64,000 nt of DNA from a gamma proteobacterium HTCC5015 (GTDB taxonomy: Bacteria; Pseudomonadota; Gammaproteobacteria; HTCC5015), in NCBI GenBank assembly GCA_000155715.1, contig DS990603.1, forward strand, positions 62,001 through 126,000. The letters run 5' to 3'. Numbering within the stretch: the first letter of the stretch is position 1; each line of letters opens with the position of its first letter. Shown piece after piece: positions 29,756 to 39,300 of the stretch. A program made the position numbers and the translations under genes. The notes under the pieces were generated by a model. It was not told the DNA's origin. It did not search any database and saw only the letters and a program-made list of their open reading frames with translations.

Positions 29756-30214
29756 CTACATATCCCCGAACCGGTTGGCAGACTGCACCATACGCATCAT
29801 TTCGTGTTCCTCCAGCGACCGGAGTGATTCTATCAACTCCTTGGCAGAGGGGATATCCGCCCTTGAGGCGAGATAGCGATACAGCTCAATCACCTGCTGA
29901 TGCTGATCGACAATCACCTCCATGATTTGCGCGGCATCAAGCTCGGCAAAAGGCGCGTCGCAATGTGCATGTCGGACGATAGGATGCTTTGCTACATATT
30001 CCATACACCAGGTGTTCAGCGCATGTTCATCGCCCGAGGTTTCGAAGCCATTGACAACTTTTGTGAGACTTTTTTCGTGATCGGACAGGTAAGCAAGAAT
30101 CATCCGGGCCCGTTCATCCGTATTCTTGTCTGCGCAATGGGATAAGCACTGACTGAGATGTTGGTGAAATTCCCGGGTCCAGTGCAGCACATCTTTTAAG
30201 GTTTCAATTTGCAT
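29756..30214 (-). CDS. Predicted four-helix protein of unknown function
   Basis: A 152-residue, helix-rich cytoplasmic protein. It begins MQIETLKDVLHWTREFHQHLSQCLSHCADKN and continues as four amphipathic helices with many His, Glu and Asp (DEHALNTWCMEYV, HPIVRHAHCDAPF, VDQHQQVIELYRYLA, SLEEHEMMRMV). The pattern is like a ferritin-like or rubrerythrin-type bundle, and possible metal ligands occur at regular positions, but no family is certain. It is found in the copper part of the island, after a small gene remnant on the same strand. Confidence 0.7.
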   Translation of the reverse strand: MQIETLKDVLHWTREFHQHLSQCLSHCADKNTDERARMILAYLSDHEKSLTKVVNGFETSGDEHALNTWCMEYVAKHPIVRHAHCDAPFAELDAAQIMEVIVDQHQQVIELYRYLASRADIPSAKELIESLRSLEEHEMMRMVQSANRFGDM

Positions 30215-30246
30215 AATTTTTTCTCAGTTGTGGATTGACTCATCGA

Positions 30247-30348
30247 TTAGAGTCTCAAAAAGTCACGATAGCTGCGCATACACACCACCAGTTCCTGGTG
30301 GGTGTCGATGCCCATATAGATCGCTTTAAGTGTGCTAACTTGATCCAT
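30247..30348 (-). pseudogene. N-terminal remnant of a thymidine/AMP phosphorylase-like gene
   Basis: A 33-residue frame beginning MDQVSTLKAIYMGIDTHQEL, then VVCMRS and a divergent end. It resembles the start of thymidine-phosphorylase-family proteins (pattern LKAxxxGIDTxxExVVYMR followed by CHVCRSEGF), but the rest of the gene is missing. Such genes occur in copper islands of other gammaproteobacteria. It is probably a truncated relic; recognition is from memory of the family and moderate. Confidence 0.4.
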
Positions 30349-30422
30349 TACCATTCTCCAAACAACAAAAGTTAACCACTAGAGTCCCGTTCTGTGCCTG
30401 GCAGGCTTCCTCCACATGATTT

Positions 30423-31775
30423 TTAATGATGATGTTCATGCGCCTGACTTTGGGACACAGCTTGCTTTCGTTTTTCAGATCCAAGGAATAGTTGCTCTCC
30501 GATCGCGATTAGCATCATTGTGACAACGGCCACACCCAACACAAATGGATCTGAATTCAACTTCACCCAAACGAACCCGCTTAGTGCAAGCGAATCTAAT
30601 ATAATCGCGGTAACGGGGACCCAGCTTTTGGCTTTAACATCGTCCAACAAGTAGCGCAGAACACCCCAGTGAATGGCGATATCCATCACCAGATAGAATA
30701 TGATGCCAAGTGCTGCTATACGGGAAAGATCAAAGAACGCGGTGAGCACAAGTCCAAGAACCACGGTGTACACCAATGTATGTTTCTGAATGCTACCCGG
30801 CATACCGAAATGGCTATGGGGCACCAACTTCATTTCCGTTAGCATCGCCAGCATTCTGGAGACCGCAAAAATACTGGCAAGAATCCCTCCCGCCGTCGCC
30901 AGCATGGCAATCGCAACGGTGAACCACACGCCGTACTCACCGAGTGCAGGTCGAGCGGCCGCAGCCAGGGAATAATCTCGAGTTTGAATAATCTCCCTGA
31001 GTGAGAGGTTACTGGCCACCGCAAAACCAACCAATGTATAGATAACGACACAGGCAGCAATCGAAATAACAATGGCGCGACCAACATTGCGGTGTGGATC
31101 GATCACCTCGGAACCACTATTGGTAATAGTGGTAAAGCCTTTGAATGCCAGAATCCCCAGCGCTGTGGCGCCGAGGAAATTACTGGCTGAACCGGTCTCG
31201 CTTACATGGTCAAAGTCCACTGCCAGGCTATCAGCTAACCAGATGCCGACGAGACCAAAGATTAGAATTCCACCAATTTTCAGTAGGCCGATAAACCCTG
31301 CAACCCCTTGAATCAACCGATTACCCAACAGGTTCACAATGAACGCCGCCAGAATTAGGGAGACGCCGAGTATAGGAGTCATTTGCCCTGAAGGGTCACC
31401 GCCAAATAATTGCATGGTGTAAGAACCGAACGTACGCGCTAGAAAACTCTGCGCGATGACCATCGAAAAATACATAAGTAGTGCATTAAACGCAGTGGGC
31501 AACCGGTCGCCATAGGCCTTATGCAGATACATGCCGATCCCCCCTGCTGATGGGTAGGCATTGGATATTTTGATGTATGAGTAAGCACTGAAACCAACGA
31601 TGATCGCGGCCGCGAGGAATGCCAATGGGAATAATGCACCAGTCATCTCTGCCATTTGCCCGGTTAGCGCAAATATTCCTGCGCCGATCATCACCCCAGT
31701 CCCGAGCATCACCGTACCTGACAGAGAGAGGCTACCCTCGTCATAATGTGTCGAACGATCGTCTTTTTCCTCCAT
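30423..31775 (-). CDS. APC-superfamily amino acid permease
   Basis: A 450-residue membrane protein with about twelve hydrophobic segments. The first contains the APC signature GTVMLGTGVMIGAGIFALTGQMAEMTGALFPLAFLAAA, and later come SAGGIGMYLHKAYGDRLP and GFTTITNSGSEVIDPHRNVGRAIVIS. The C-terminus ends in a His-rich tail (SQSQAHEHHH). It would import amino acids or polyamines by proton symport. It is the last gene of the long operon starting with the MerR regulator at 35937, which is unusual for copper resistance. The ATG directly follows the stop of a 62-residue frame (TGAATG). Confidence 0.88.
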   Translation of the reverse strand: MEEKDDRSTHYDEGSLSLSGTVMLGTGVMIGAGIFALTGQMAEMTGALFPLAFLAAAIIVGFSAYSYIKISNAYPSAGGIGMYLHKAYGDRLPTAFNALLMYFSMVIAQSFLARTFGSYTMQLFGGDPSGQMTPILGVSLILAAFIVNLLGNRLIQGVAGFIGLLKIGGILIFGLVGIWLADSLAVDFDHVSETGSASNFLGATALGILAFKGFTTITNSGSEVIDPHRNVGRAIVISIAACVVIYTLVGFAVASNLSLREIIQTRDYSLAAAARPALGEYGVWFTVAIAMLATAGGILASIFAVSRMLAMLTEMKLVPHSHFGMPGSIQKHTLVYTVVLGLVLTAFFDLSRIAALGIIFYLVMDIAIHWGVLRYLLDDVKAKSWVPVTAIILDSLALSGFVWVKLNSDPFVLGVAVVTMMLIAIGEQLFLGSEKRKQAVSQSQAHEHHH

Positions 31776-31964
31776 TCATGCCCCCTTAATATAATGGTCA
31801 GCCCTCTTCCTGGGCATTCGTTGCAAGGTATACAGGATGCTTAAAACTGCATTTCTCAACAGACTGCTAGTCATATCGACAGGTTCCAACGTCAATTGAC
31901 CCCTCACCAGATTAATTTCCGAGACACCTAATCGATGTTCTTTGTTGCTCATTTTCTCTTTCAT
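31776..31964 (-). CDS. Small hypothetical protein (62 residues)
   Basis: This frame fits exactly between its neighbours: its ATG at 31964 directly follows the upstream stop (TAGATG), and its stop directly precedes the permease start (TGAATG). The product begins MKEKMSNKEHRLGVSEINLV and ends in a basic helix with LQRMPRKRADHYIKGA; no membrane segment or Cys motif is seen. No family recognised. The tight junctions on both sides support translation, but it could also be spacer sequence. Confidence 0.5.
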   Translation of the reverse strand: MKEKMSNKEHRLGVSEINLVRGQLTLEPVDMTSSLLRNAVLSILYTLQRMPRKRADHYIKGA

Positions 31965-32312
31965 CTAATGAGGCGGCATCTTGTTGCAGCAGTGCGCCTC
32001 ATGTTTAGCGTTATCCCTGATATTCTCATCGGTCTGCCGTTGCCAACTCAGTCTGGTTCGGGGCCACCAGCTGTCTTTTATTGCCGCACCATGCGTTTCG
32101 ACAATGGCGATCATTTCATCGATATTGTGATGAGAAGCGTCGTAGGCGATTTTTAAGGTTTTTCTACGTGCATCGAACTGAACGCTGTCAACACAGGGAA
32201 GTTCATCAATTTCCTCAACAATCGCTTTGGTATTGTTTTCATTGATCCCGCACACGCTCAAGGTATGCTTGGTTAAAAAACCTGGATTGATACCCGATCG
32301 ATGCTCATTCAT
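31965..32312 (-). CDS. HMA-like heavy-metal-associated domain protein
   Basis: A 115-residue protein with a ferredoxin-like HMA fold: TKHTLSVCGINENNTKAIVEEIDELPCVDSVQFDARRKTLKIAYDAS in order, followed by NIDEMIAIVETHGAAI. The CxxC metal motif is missing; only one Cys remains in SVCGI and one in LPCVDS. The tail contains KHEAHCCNKMPPH, with a terminal His/Cys cluster that could bind metal. It overlaps the PII-like remnant by 3-4 nt and lies within the copper ATPase operon. Confidence 0.7.
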   Translation of the reverse strand: MNEHRSGINPGFLTKHTLSVCGINENNTKAIVEEIDELPCVDSVQFDARRKTLKIAYDASHHNIDEMIAIVETHGAAIKDSWWPRTRLSWQRQTDENIRDNAKHEAHCCNKMPPH

Positions 32313-32440
32313 AGTGTTTTTCCTCCAATCGACAGGTCTGGATGCAAGGTAAACCCCTTCACCCCATGTCGAATCAAAGTTTCTTCCACGTTTTTCAGGC
32401 GAAACTCGTCAAAAATGGCCATGACTTTGTTGATGTTCAT
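32309..32440 (-). pseudogene. Truncated PII-like (GlnB-type) signalling protein remnant
   Basis: A 43-residue frame beginning MNINKVMAIFDEFRLKNVEE and continuing through TLIRHGVKGFTLHP, which is the first beta-alpha-beta of a PII-like protein. At the point where the usual T-loop (VRGRG...) should begin, it changes to DLSIGGKTL and stops. PII-like genes of this kind are known near copper and RND efflux genes. The start has GGAGG nearby (minus strand AGGAGGCCCA before ATG), so the short product may still be made. Confidence 0.55.
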
Positions 32441-32452
32441 TGGGCCTCCTGC

Positions 32453-32806
32453 TTATTTCACCGTGATTTGTCCACGGTACATCTGCATCTGACAATGAAA
32501 CGCATACTCGCCGGATGACATTGCTGGCAGCTGAATGGTCTTCAGTTTATTCAACGGTAAAGTGTCGCTGATTTGCAGTTCGGGGATCAATAAAGTCTCA
32601 GAACAGGGTGATTGATCTTTGCGCATAAATTTAATTTCAAATGGTGCTCCAGCTGGCACCTTAATGCGCGAAGGCGAATAGGTACCGTTTTCCACAGTTA
32701 TCACCAGATCGTTTTCACCCAGCTCGGCTTCTTTCGGCTTGTAGAGCCAGAACCACCAGACAATCAGTGCAATCAGCGCTAAACCCGCAATATTAATAAT
32801 CATCAT
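32453..32806 (-). CDS. Membrane-anchored cupredoxin-domain protein
   Basis: A 117-residue protein with one N-terminal membrane helix (about residues 3-23, ending WWFWLY) and a single cupredoxin domain on the outside. The domain has NDLVITVENGTYSPSRIKVPAG, FMRKDQSPCSETLLIP and the C-terminal ligand loop YAFHCQMQMYRGQI, where His, Cys and Met would bind copper. It follows the copper P-type ATPase gene by 27 nt and likely accepts or buffers exported copper. Confidence 0.85.
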   Translation of the reverse strand: MMIINIAGLALIALIVWWFWLYKPKEAELGENDLVITVENGTYSPSRIKVPAGAPFEIKFMRKDQSPCSETLLIPELQISDTLPLNKLKTIQLPAMSSGEYAFHCQMQMYRGQITVK

Positions 32807-32833
32807 CGCAACGCCCTCATCCCGACATTCTCA

Positions 32834-35179
32834 TTAGTGCTCCTGCGCTTTAAAGAAGCGCAGCCTATTAGCATTGGTTACAACTGTCAGCGATGAAAAC
32901 GCCATCGCCGCACCGGCAATCACCGGACTTAACAGCAAACCGAAAAATGGATACAACACGCCAGCCGCAAACGGTACACCGGCCACGTTGTAAATAAAGG
33001 CGCCAAATAAATTTTGTTTGATATTGCGCAACGTAGCCTTGCTGACGGCAATGGCATCCGCCAGGCCATGCAACGAACCCCGCATCAGTGTTATGTCGGC
33101 ACTCTCAATGGCCACATCGGTACCGGTACCAATGGCGAAACCGACATTCGCGATGGCCAGGGCAGGCGCATCGTTAATGCCGTCACCCGTCATGCCCACC
33201 ACTTCGCCTTCCATTTGCAGTTCCTGCACTTTTTTGGATTTTTCTTCCGGCAGCACTTCGGCGAAAAATTCCTTGATACCGGCTTTTTCCGCTACCGCTT
33301 TGGCTGTGGCGCGGTTATCGCCGGTGAGCATCACCACCCGTATACCGTTATGTTGCAGGCGCTTGATGGCAGCGATGGAGTCTTCCTTAATCGGATCGGC
33401 TACTGCGATAATCGCTGCGAGCTTATTATCAACGGCGAAATACATCGGCGTTTTAGCCTCGGCGGCCAGCGCCTGGGCCTTTTCAACAAAATCACCCAGT
33501 TCGATAGTGCGCTCGCGCATGAGCTTTTCATTGCCGAACAACAGTGTTTTTCCGTCCACGTCAGCCTGCACACCATGGCCGGCAATGGCGTTAAAATTGG
33601 AGACCTTGCCCATTTCGATCCCCCTTTCCTGAGCACTTTCAACAATAGCCATCGCTAAAGGATGCTCGGAGCCTGATTCAAGCGTTGCTGCCAATCGCAA
33701 CACCGCCTTCTCGTCATGTTCACCTGCCACCAATACATCGGTAACCTTCGGCGCGCCCAGGGTGATGGTGCCGGTTTTATCCAGAATCATCGCCGATATC
33801 TTCGACGCGGTTTGCAGGGCCTCGCCGTTACGAATCAGCACACCCGCCTCTGCGGCCTTACCCACACCCACCATCACCGACATCGGCGTGGCCAGACCTA
33901 GCGCACAGGGACAGGCGATAATCAATACGGTGGTCGCCGATACAATCGCAAAAGCTACCGCTGGTTCCGGCCCAAAATTCAACCAAGTCAGGGCGCTCGC
34001 TACAGCGATAATCATGACCACCGGAACAAAATACGCTGAGATGACATCAGCCAAACGACCAATGGGCGGCTTGGAGTTTTGTGCGCGCTTGACCATATTG
34101 ATGATTTGCGCCAGCGCCGTGTCTTTACCAACGCGGGTAGCTTTAAACAGAATTGAGCCTGACTTATTGATGGTGCCCGCCGCCACGGTATCCCCAGTGG
34201 CTTTTTCAACCGGCATCGGCTCGCCGGTGAGCATGGATTCATCAATCGCGGTATGCCCTTCAACCACTTCTCCATCGACGGGAATTTTTTCGCCGGGACG
34301 CACCCGCACCACATCGTTCAGCAGTACCAGTTCGATGGCAATATCGAGTTCTTTATCGTCGCGAATGACCCGTGCTGTTTTTGCCTGTAAACCAATCAGG
34401 CGCTTAATGGCCTCCGAGGTACGACCACGGGCTTTCAGTTCCAGTGCAAGGCCAAGATCAATCAAGCCGATAATGATCGCCGTAGCCTCGAAGTAGACAT
34501 GGCGCGCCTGATCGGGAACGGCGTCGGGAAAAAACACCACCACCATGGAATACAACCATGCCGTGCCAGTACCCAAAGCAATCAGCGTATCCATATTGGC
34601 AGAGTGATTGAGAAAGGACTTCCAGGCGCCGACAAAAAAGTGCTTGCCGGAAAAATAGAGAACACCAAAAGTCAGAATACCCACGACCAGCCAGGCGATG
34701 CGTTCTGTGGTGGTGTTGACGTTGACTTCACCGGTGATCAGCGCATAGGCCATCAAAGGGCCACCCAGTGAGAGAGCAATCCAGGTTTCTTTCATCAAGC
34801 GCTTGTAATAAACCTGATCCGCCTTTTCTTTTTCGGCCAATGCATCATCTTCATTCTCAGCAGCCGCAAGCTTGGCGTTATAGCCCGCCTTCTCCACCGC
34901 CTTAAGCAAGTCAGACGCGGCTGCATTGCCAATCACGCTGACGGTGCGCTGAGCAAAATTCATTTCCGCGTTCTCCACACCCGGTACCGCCTTCAGAGCT
35001 GATTCGATTTTTCCCACACAGCTGGCACAACCAGCACCCTCGATAATCAGTTCCTGGTGCGCCGCGCTATCAACATGATCATGGGGACCAGAACCGTTTT
35101 CATGGTTATGATGCTGTGTGTTGTTATCGGTATCTTTATGACAACCCGGTTTGCCGGATTCCGTGTTCACTGAACTCAT
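32834..35179 (-). CDS. copA: Copper-exporting P1B-type ATPase
   Basis: An inner-membrane ATPase that exports Cu(I) (distinct from the multicopper oxidase also named CopA). The 781-residue protein starts with a His-rich segment ([15 protein letters not shown]), one HMA domain with [13 protein letters not shown], then eight membrane segments. The transport motif [11 protein letters not shown], the phosphorylation site DKTGTIT, ATP-binding [10 protein letters not shown] and the hinge [13 protein letters not shown] are all intact. The membrane pattern near the end ([21 protein letters not shown]) fits the copper subgroup. It lies 15 nt after the HMA chaperone gene. Confidence 0.95.
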   Translation of the reverse strand: MSSVNTESGKPGCHKDTDNNTQHHNHENGSGPHDHVDSAAHQELIIEGAGCASCVGKIESALKAVPGVENAEMNFAQRTVSVIGNAAASDLLKAVEKAGYNAKLAAAENEDDALAEKEKADQVYYKRLMKETWIALSLGGPLMAYALITGEVNVNTTTERIAWLVVGILTFGVLYFSGKHFFVGAWKSFLNHSANMDTLIALGTGTAWLYSMVVVFFPDAVPDQARHVYFEATAIIIGLIDLGLALELKARGRTSEAIKRLIGLQAKTARVIRDDKELDIAIELVLLNDVVRVRPGEKIPVDGEVVEGHTAIDESMLTGEPMPVEKATGDTVAAGTINKSGSILFKATRVGKDTALAQIINMVKRAQNSKPPIGRLADVISAYFVPVVMIIAVASALTWLNFGPEPAVAFAIVSATTVLIIACPCALGLATPMSVMVGVGKAAEAGVLIRNGEALQTASKISAMILDKTGTITLGAPKVTDVLVAGEHDEKAVLRLAATLESGSEHPLAMAIVESAQERGIEMGKVSNFNAIAGHGVQADVDGKTLLFGNEKLMRERTIELGDFVEKAQALAAEAKTPMYFAVDNKLAAIIAVADPIKEDSIAAIKRLQHNGIRVVMLTGDNRATAKAVAEKAGIKEFFAEVLPEEKSKKVQELQMEGEVVGMTGDGINDAPALAIANVGFAIGTGTDVAIESADITLMRGSLHGLADAIAVSKATLRNIKQNLFGAFIYNVAGVPFAAGVLYPFFGLLLSPVIAGAAMAFSSLTVVTNANRLRFFKAQEH

Positions 35180-35194
35180 GGGATCACTCCTGAA

Positions 35195-35512
35195 TTATTT
35201 GATGACCGCCGCAGGAAAACCCGCCCTATGCAATGCCTCTATCAACGCGTTAGACTCGACCCTGCCAACGACCGAAGCGACACCCGTCGCCAGATCCATA
35301 CACGCATCGCTTACGCCGGAAACAGCGTGTAGCGTTTGCTCAATGCTTCTTACACAACCACCGCACGTGGCGCCTTGCACCTGTAACCGCTGCAGCGGGA
35401 TATCGCTATCTGAGCCAACACTGCTCCGAGTGGTAGCTGCAGTGGATGACTTGCTGGCGCAACAACAGCCGCTCTGGTGCTTAGTAGGGCTCTCGAAATT
35501 CTGTGTATTCAT
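35195..35512 (-). CDS. Copper chaperone-like HMA domain protein
   Basis: A 105-residue protein. The N-terminal 40 residues include a GCCCAS cysteine cluster and a Ser/Thr-rich linker. The HMA domain follows with QVQGATCGGCVRSIEQTLHAVSGVSDACMDLATGVASVVG, whose TCGGC pair binds metal, and ends ALHRAGFPAAVIK. It probably passes Cu(I) to the ATPase encoded just downstream. The triple Cys at the N-terminus is an unusual addition. It lies 20 nt after the MerR-type regulator gene, on the same transcript. Confidence 0.85.
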   Translation of the reverse strand: MNTQNFESPTKHQSGCCCASKSSTAATTRSSVGSDSDIPLQRLQVQGATCGGCVRSIEQTLHAVSGVSDACMDLATGVASVVGRVESNALIEALHRAGFPAAVIK

Positions 35513-35532
35513 GGCAAATCCTCTATGTTGAT

Positions 35533-35937
35533 TTACTGGGAAAACTCTTCAATCAGGTGGCAGATCATATGGCCGGTCGGCACCTTATCCGGCTTTTGGC
35601 TCCACTCGACCACGGCCTGCTGCATGCGTTCCCGCAGTTGCAGAGTCTCCGCGAACCGTTGTTCAGTTTCATTCAGGCGTTGGTCAATCAAGCGGCGCAC
35701 CGTCGGGCAAGGCGATTTCTTCTTATCCGCGTGGTTCAAAATTTCCTGAATATCCTCAACGGAAAAGCCCAGTTGCCGTGCACTCAGCACGAATCGCAAG
35801 CGGTTGTAATCCTTTTCGCTGTATTCCCGATATCCATTGGCTTTGTTCTTACCCGGTTTCAGAATCTTGATCCGGGTATAAAACCGCACGGTATCGGCCG
35901 TAACCCCTAAACGCCTGGCCATTTCGATAACTTTCAC
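35533..35937 (-). CDS. MerR-family metal-responsive regulator of the copper ATPase operon
   Basis: A MerR-type activator. The start is placed at a GTG at 35937 because GAGGAGG lies 5-6 nt upstream; this gives 134 residues, normal for the family, while the longer frame covers the promoter. The HTH is VIEMARRLGVTADTVRFYTRIKIL, then GYREYSEKDYNRLRFVLSARQLGFSVEDI and a dimerisation helix. Cys77 (SPCPTV) and Cys126 (HMICHL) are the likely metal ligands, so it lacks the two-Cys loop of classical CueR. The promoter at 36074-36104 drives it and the downstream genes. Confidence 0.85.
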   Translation of the reverse strand: MKVIEMARRLGVTADTVRFYTRIKILKPGKNKANGYREYSEKDYNRLRFVLSARQLGFSVEDIQEILNHADKKKSPCPTVRRLIDQRLNETEQRFAETLQLRERMQQAVVEWSQKPDKVPTGHMICHLIEEFSQ

Positions 35938-36073
35938 ACAGCCCTCCTCGCAGCTCAGTCTGAGTATCGCAGGATTCGGATTAACCCCGAAGATCTGTTC
36001 CTTGCCTTGATATGAGTCAATCATCAGTTCTAAACCCGAGAGAAAATCCAAAGAATTTGTTCGGCTTTTTGTC

Positions 36074-36104
36074 ACCTTACACCTGTGTCCAAGACACAGG
36101 TCAA
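36074..36104 (-). promoter_or_regulatory. MerR-type promoter of the copper ATPase operon (19-bp spacer)
   Basis: Minus strand: -35 TTGACC (36099-36104), a 19-nt spacer (36080-36098) spanning the dyad CCTGTGTCTTGGACACAGG, and -10 TAAGGT (36074-36079). The long spacer and central dyad are the hallmark of MerR-family control. It lies about 140 nt upstream of the regulator's GTG. Confidence 0.88.
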
Positions 36105-36334
36105 GCAATTTTTAACAGTCTTCCACTTTTGATTTTCAATATTTCAATCACCCTGAATCTGGCTGTATTTGTCTCGGTCGGTACCGATCAATTGTCTGTC
36201 CGCCAGCTTACGTATGAAAAAAAGCAAAGTGCCGATCATAGGAAAACATCCGGCCTATCCTAGGGCTGGGTACCTGACGGTAAGGTGACTCGTTCATTAC
36301 ATTGCTGTAATGGCCTTGTAAGTTCTTCGTCCAG

Positions 36335-39300
36335 CTATTCATCTACCTTGCCCTGCTTCCAAAGCAAATAAACCGCCGGCAATACCAACAATGTCAATAC
36401 CAAAGCACTGAGCATGCCCCCCACCATAGGTGCAGCAATTCTGCTGACCACTTCCGCCCCTGTACCGGTACTGAACATGATCGGCAGTAAGCCGACAATA
36501 GTAGAGACTGTCGTCATCATCACCGGTCTAACACGTAAGCCTGCACCGTGAAGAACAGCTTCCCGTAATCCTTTCATACTCGGTGTGATGCCCCGCTCCT
36601 CACACTGAAGCAAGAAAAGCGTATGTGCCTGGTTGAGATAGACCAGCATAATGACGCCAATTTCTACCGCCACGCCCGCCAACGCGATAAAACCCACACC
36701 CACAGCAACGGAAAAGTTGTAACCAAGCAAATACATCAACCAGATGGACCCAATCATTGCCAGTGGTAAGGTGCCCATAATGATGGCAACCTCGGCAACA
36801 CTGCGGAAATTTAAGTAGAGCAGGACGATGATAATAGCCAAAGTCAGAGGTACCACGTAGGAGAGCTTCTCTTTGGCCCGCAGCATGTATTCATACTGTC
36901 CCGACCAATTCAGGGAGTAGCTTGTTGGTAGTTCGACCTGATCGGCCACCACTTTCATAGCGTCTTCCACATAGCTGCCGACATCCACTCCGTCGATATC
37001 GACAAAGGTCCAACCATTAGGACGGGCGTTTTCACTCTTGATGGCAGGCGGCCCGTCTTCAACATAAACACGAGCAACATCCCCCAATGCAATGCGCTGA
37101 CCACTGGTCGTGACAATAGGCAGCAGAGCTAACTGCTCGGGAGAGTTGCGATAATCTTGTGGGTAACGCAGGTTGACGGGGTAACGTTCCAGCCCTTCGA
37201 TAGTCTGCGCGACGTTCACACCGCCTATAGCGGTGGCAACCACTTGCTGCACATCGGCGATATTGAGGCCATAGCGTGCGGCTTTTTCTCGCTGAATATC
37301 CACCTTGATATAACGGCCACCCGCTACTCGCTCGGAATATACTGAGGCTGTGCCAGGTACATCTTTGAGCACCTGCTCCAAACGCTTGCCGATTTTTTCG
37401 ATCTCCTTGAGGTCGGGGCCAGCCACCTTAATACCCACCGGGGTTTTTATACCGGTAGCCAGCATGTCGATGCGGGTTTTGATGGGCATCACCCAGGCAT
37501 TGGTCAGTCCAGGAAATTTCACCAGAGCATCCAGTTCTTTTTTCAGCGATTCCGTGGTCATGCCATCGCGCCACTCCTCTCTCGGTTTCAACTGGATAAA
37601 GGTTTCAACCATCGTCAGCGGCGCCGGATCTGTAGCAGTTTCAGCCCGTCCAATTTTGCCAAATACGGTTTCTACTTCCGGAACTGTGGCAATCAGCTTG
37701 TCAGTCTGTTGCAGGATTTCCCGCGCCTTGCCGATGGACAGGCCCGGATAGGTAGTGGGCATGTACATCAGGTCGCCTTCATCCAGATCGGGTATGAATT
37801 CGCTGCCAATCTTGTTAAGCGGCCAGATCCCAACAAGAAACACAACGCCAGCCATGGCGAGTGTGATTTTTGGAAAGCGCAAAACACCCTTGAGCAGCGG
37901 CATATAGCCTGCAATCAGCAACCTGTTGATGGGGTTTTTTCTCTCGGCGACCACCTTGCCCCTGATAAAATACCCCATCAACACCGGCACCACTGTCACT
38001 GCCAACGCGGCGCTGGCGGCCATGGCATAGGTTTTAGTGAAGGCTAGGGGACTAAACATTCGGCCTTCCTGAGCCTCCAGGGTAAATACCGGCACAAAGC
38101 TGACGGTGATAATCAGCAGACTGAAAAACAATGCCGGGCCGACTTCGCTGGCAGACTCTGCCACCACTTTCCAACGGTTCTCTGGCGTCAACGGCGTACG
38201 TTCCATATGCTTATGCATATTTTCAATCATCACAATCGCACCATCTATCATGGCACCGATGGCAATCGCGATTCCTCCAAGGGACATAATGTTTGCATTA
38301 ATGCCTTGCCAGTACATCACAATAAAGGCCGTCAGGATTCCCAGCGGCAGGCTAACGACTGCCACCAGTGATGACCTGACATGAAATAAGAAAATGACAC
38401 AGATCAACGCGACGATAGCAAGCTCTTCAACCAGACTTTTCCATAAACTGTCAATGGCGCTAGAGATCAATCGAGATCGGTCGTAAACCGTGACAATTTC
38501 TACGCCTTCCGGCAAACCCACCTTGAGTTTTTCCAACTTTGCTTTGACGCCATCAATGGTTTTCTGGGCATTCTCGCCAGAGCGCATGACGACAATCCCA
38601 CCTACCACTTCTCCCTCACCATTAAGTTCAGCAATACCACGGCGCATTTGCGGACCAAGTTCAATATCGGCCACATCCTTTAATAACAGCGGTGTGCCAT
38701 TCATATCCAAACCCAGAGGAATGGTTCTCAGATCGTCAATACCCTGGATATAGCCACTGGCACGCACCATATATTCCGCCTCGGCCATTTCCACCACCGA
38801 CGCCCCGACCTCCTGGTTACCCCGCTGGATCGCCATTTGGATATGGGACAGCGGGATGTTGAAGGCCCGTAACTTATCCGGGTGAACCCTGACCTGATAT
38901 TGCTTCACCATGCCACCCAAGGCGGAAACTTCCGACACGCCGGGAACCGTTTGCAGCTCGTATTTCAAGAACCAGTCCTGCAGGCTGCGCAGCTGGCTGA
39001 GATCGTGCTGACCGGTGCGGTCCACTAGCGCGTAGAGGTAGACCCAACCCACACCGGTGGCATCCGGCCCCAATTGCGGCCTGGCATTGGGCGGCAAAGT
39101 GGGCGCCACCTGCGACAGGTATTCCAATACCCGCGAGCGGGCCCAGTAAGCATCGGTATCTTCATCAAAAATGACATAGACATAGGAGTCGCCAAAAAAC
39201 GAGTAGCCGCGTACGGTGACCGCACCCGGTACTGACAACATGGCAGTAGTCAGCGGATAGGTGACCTGATCTTCCACCACCTGCGGCGCCTGCCCCGGAT

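Noticed and set aside
33014-34496. Long plus-strand frames (up to 244 residues) opposite the copper ATPase
   Set aside because: They mirror the P-type ATPase in another frame, with Ser/Thr/Pro-rich sequence and no recognisable motif.
36293-36310. Hairpin CATTAC...GTAATG after cusA as terminator
   Set aside because: Only six pairs and no T-run on the minus strand; too weak to annotate.
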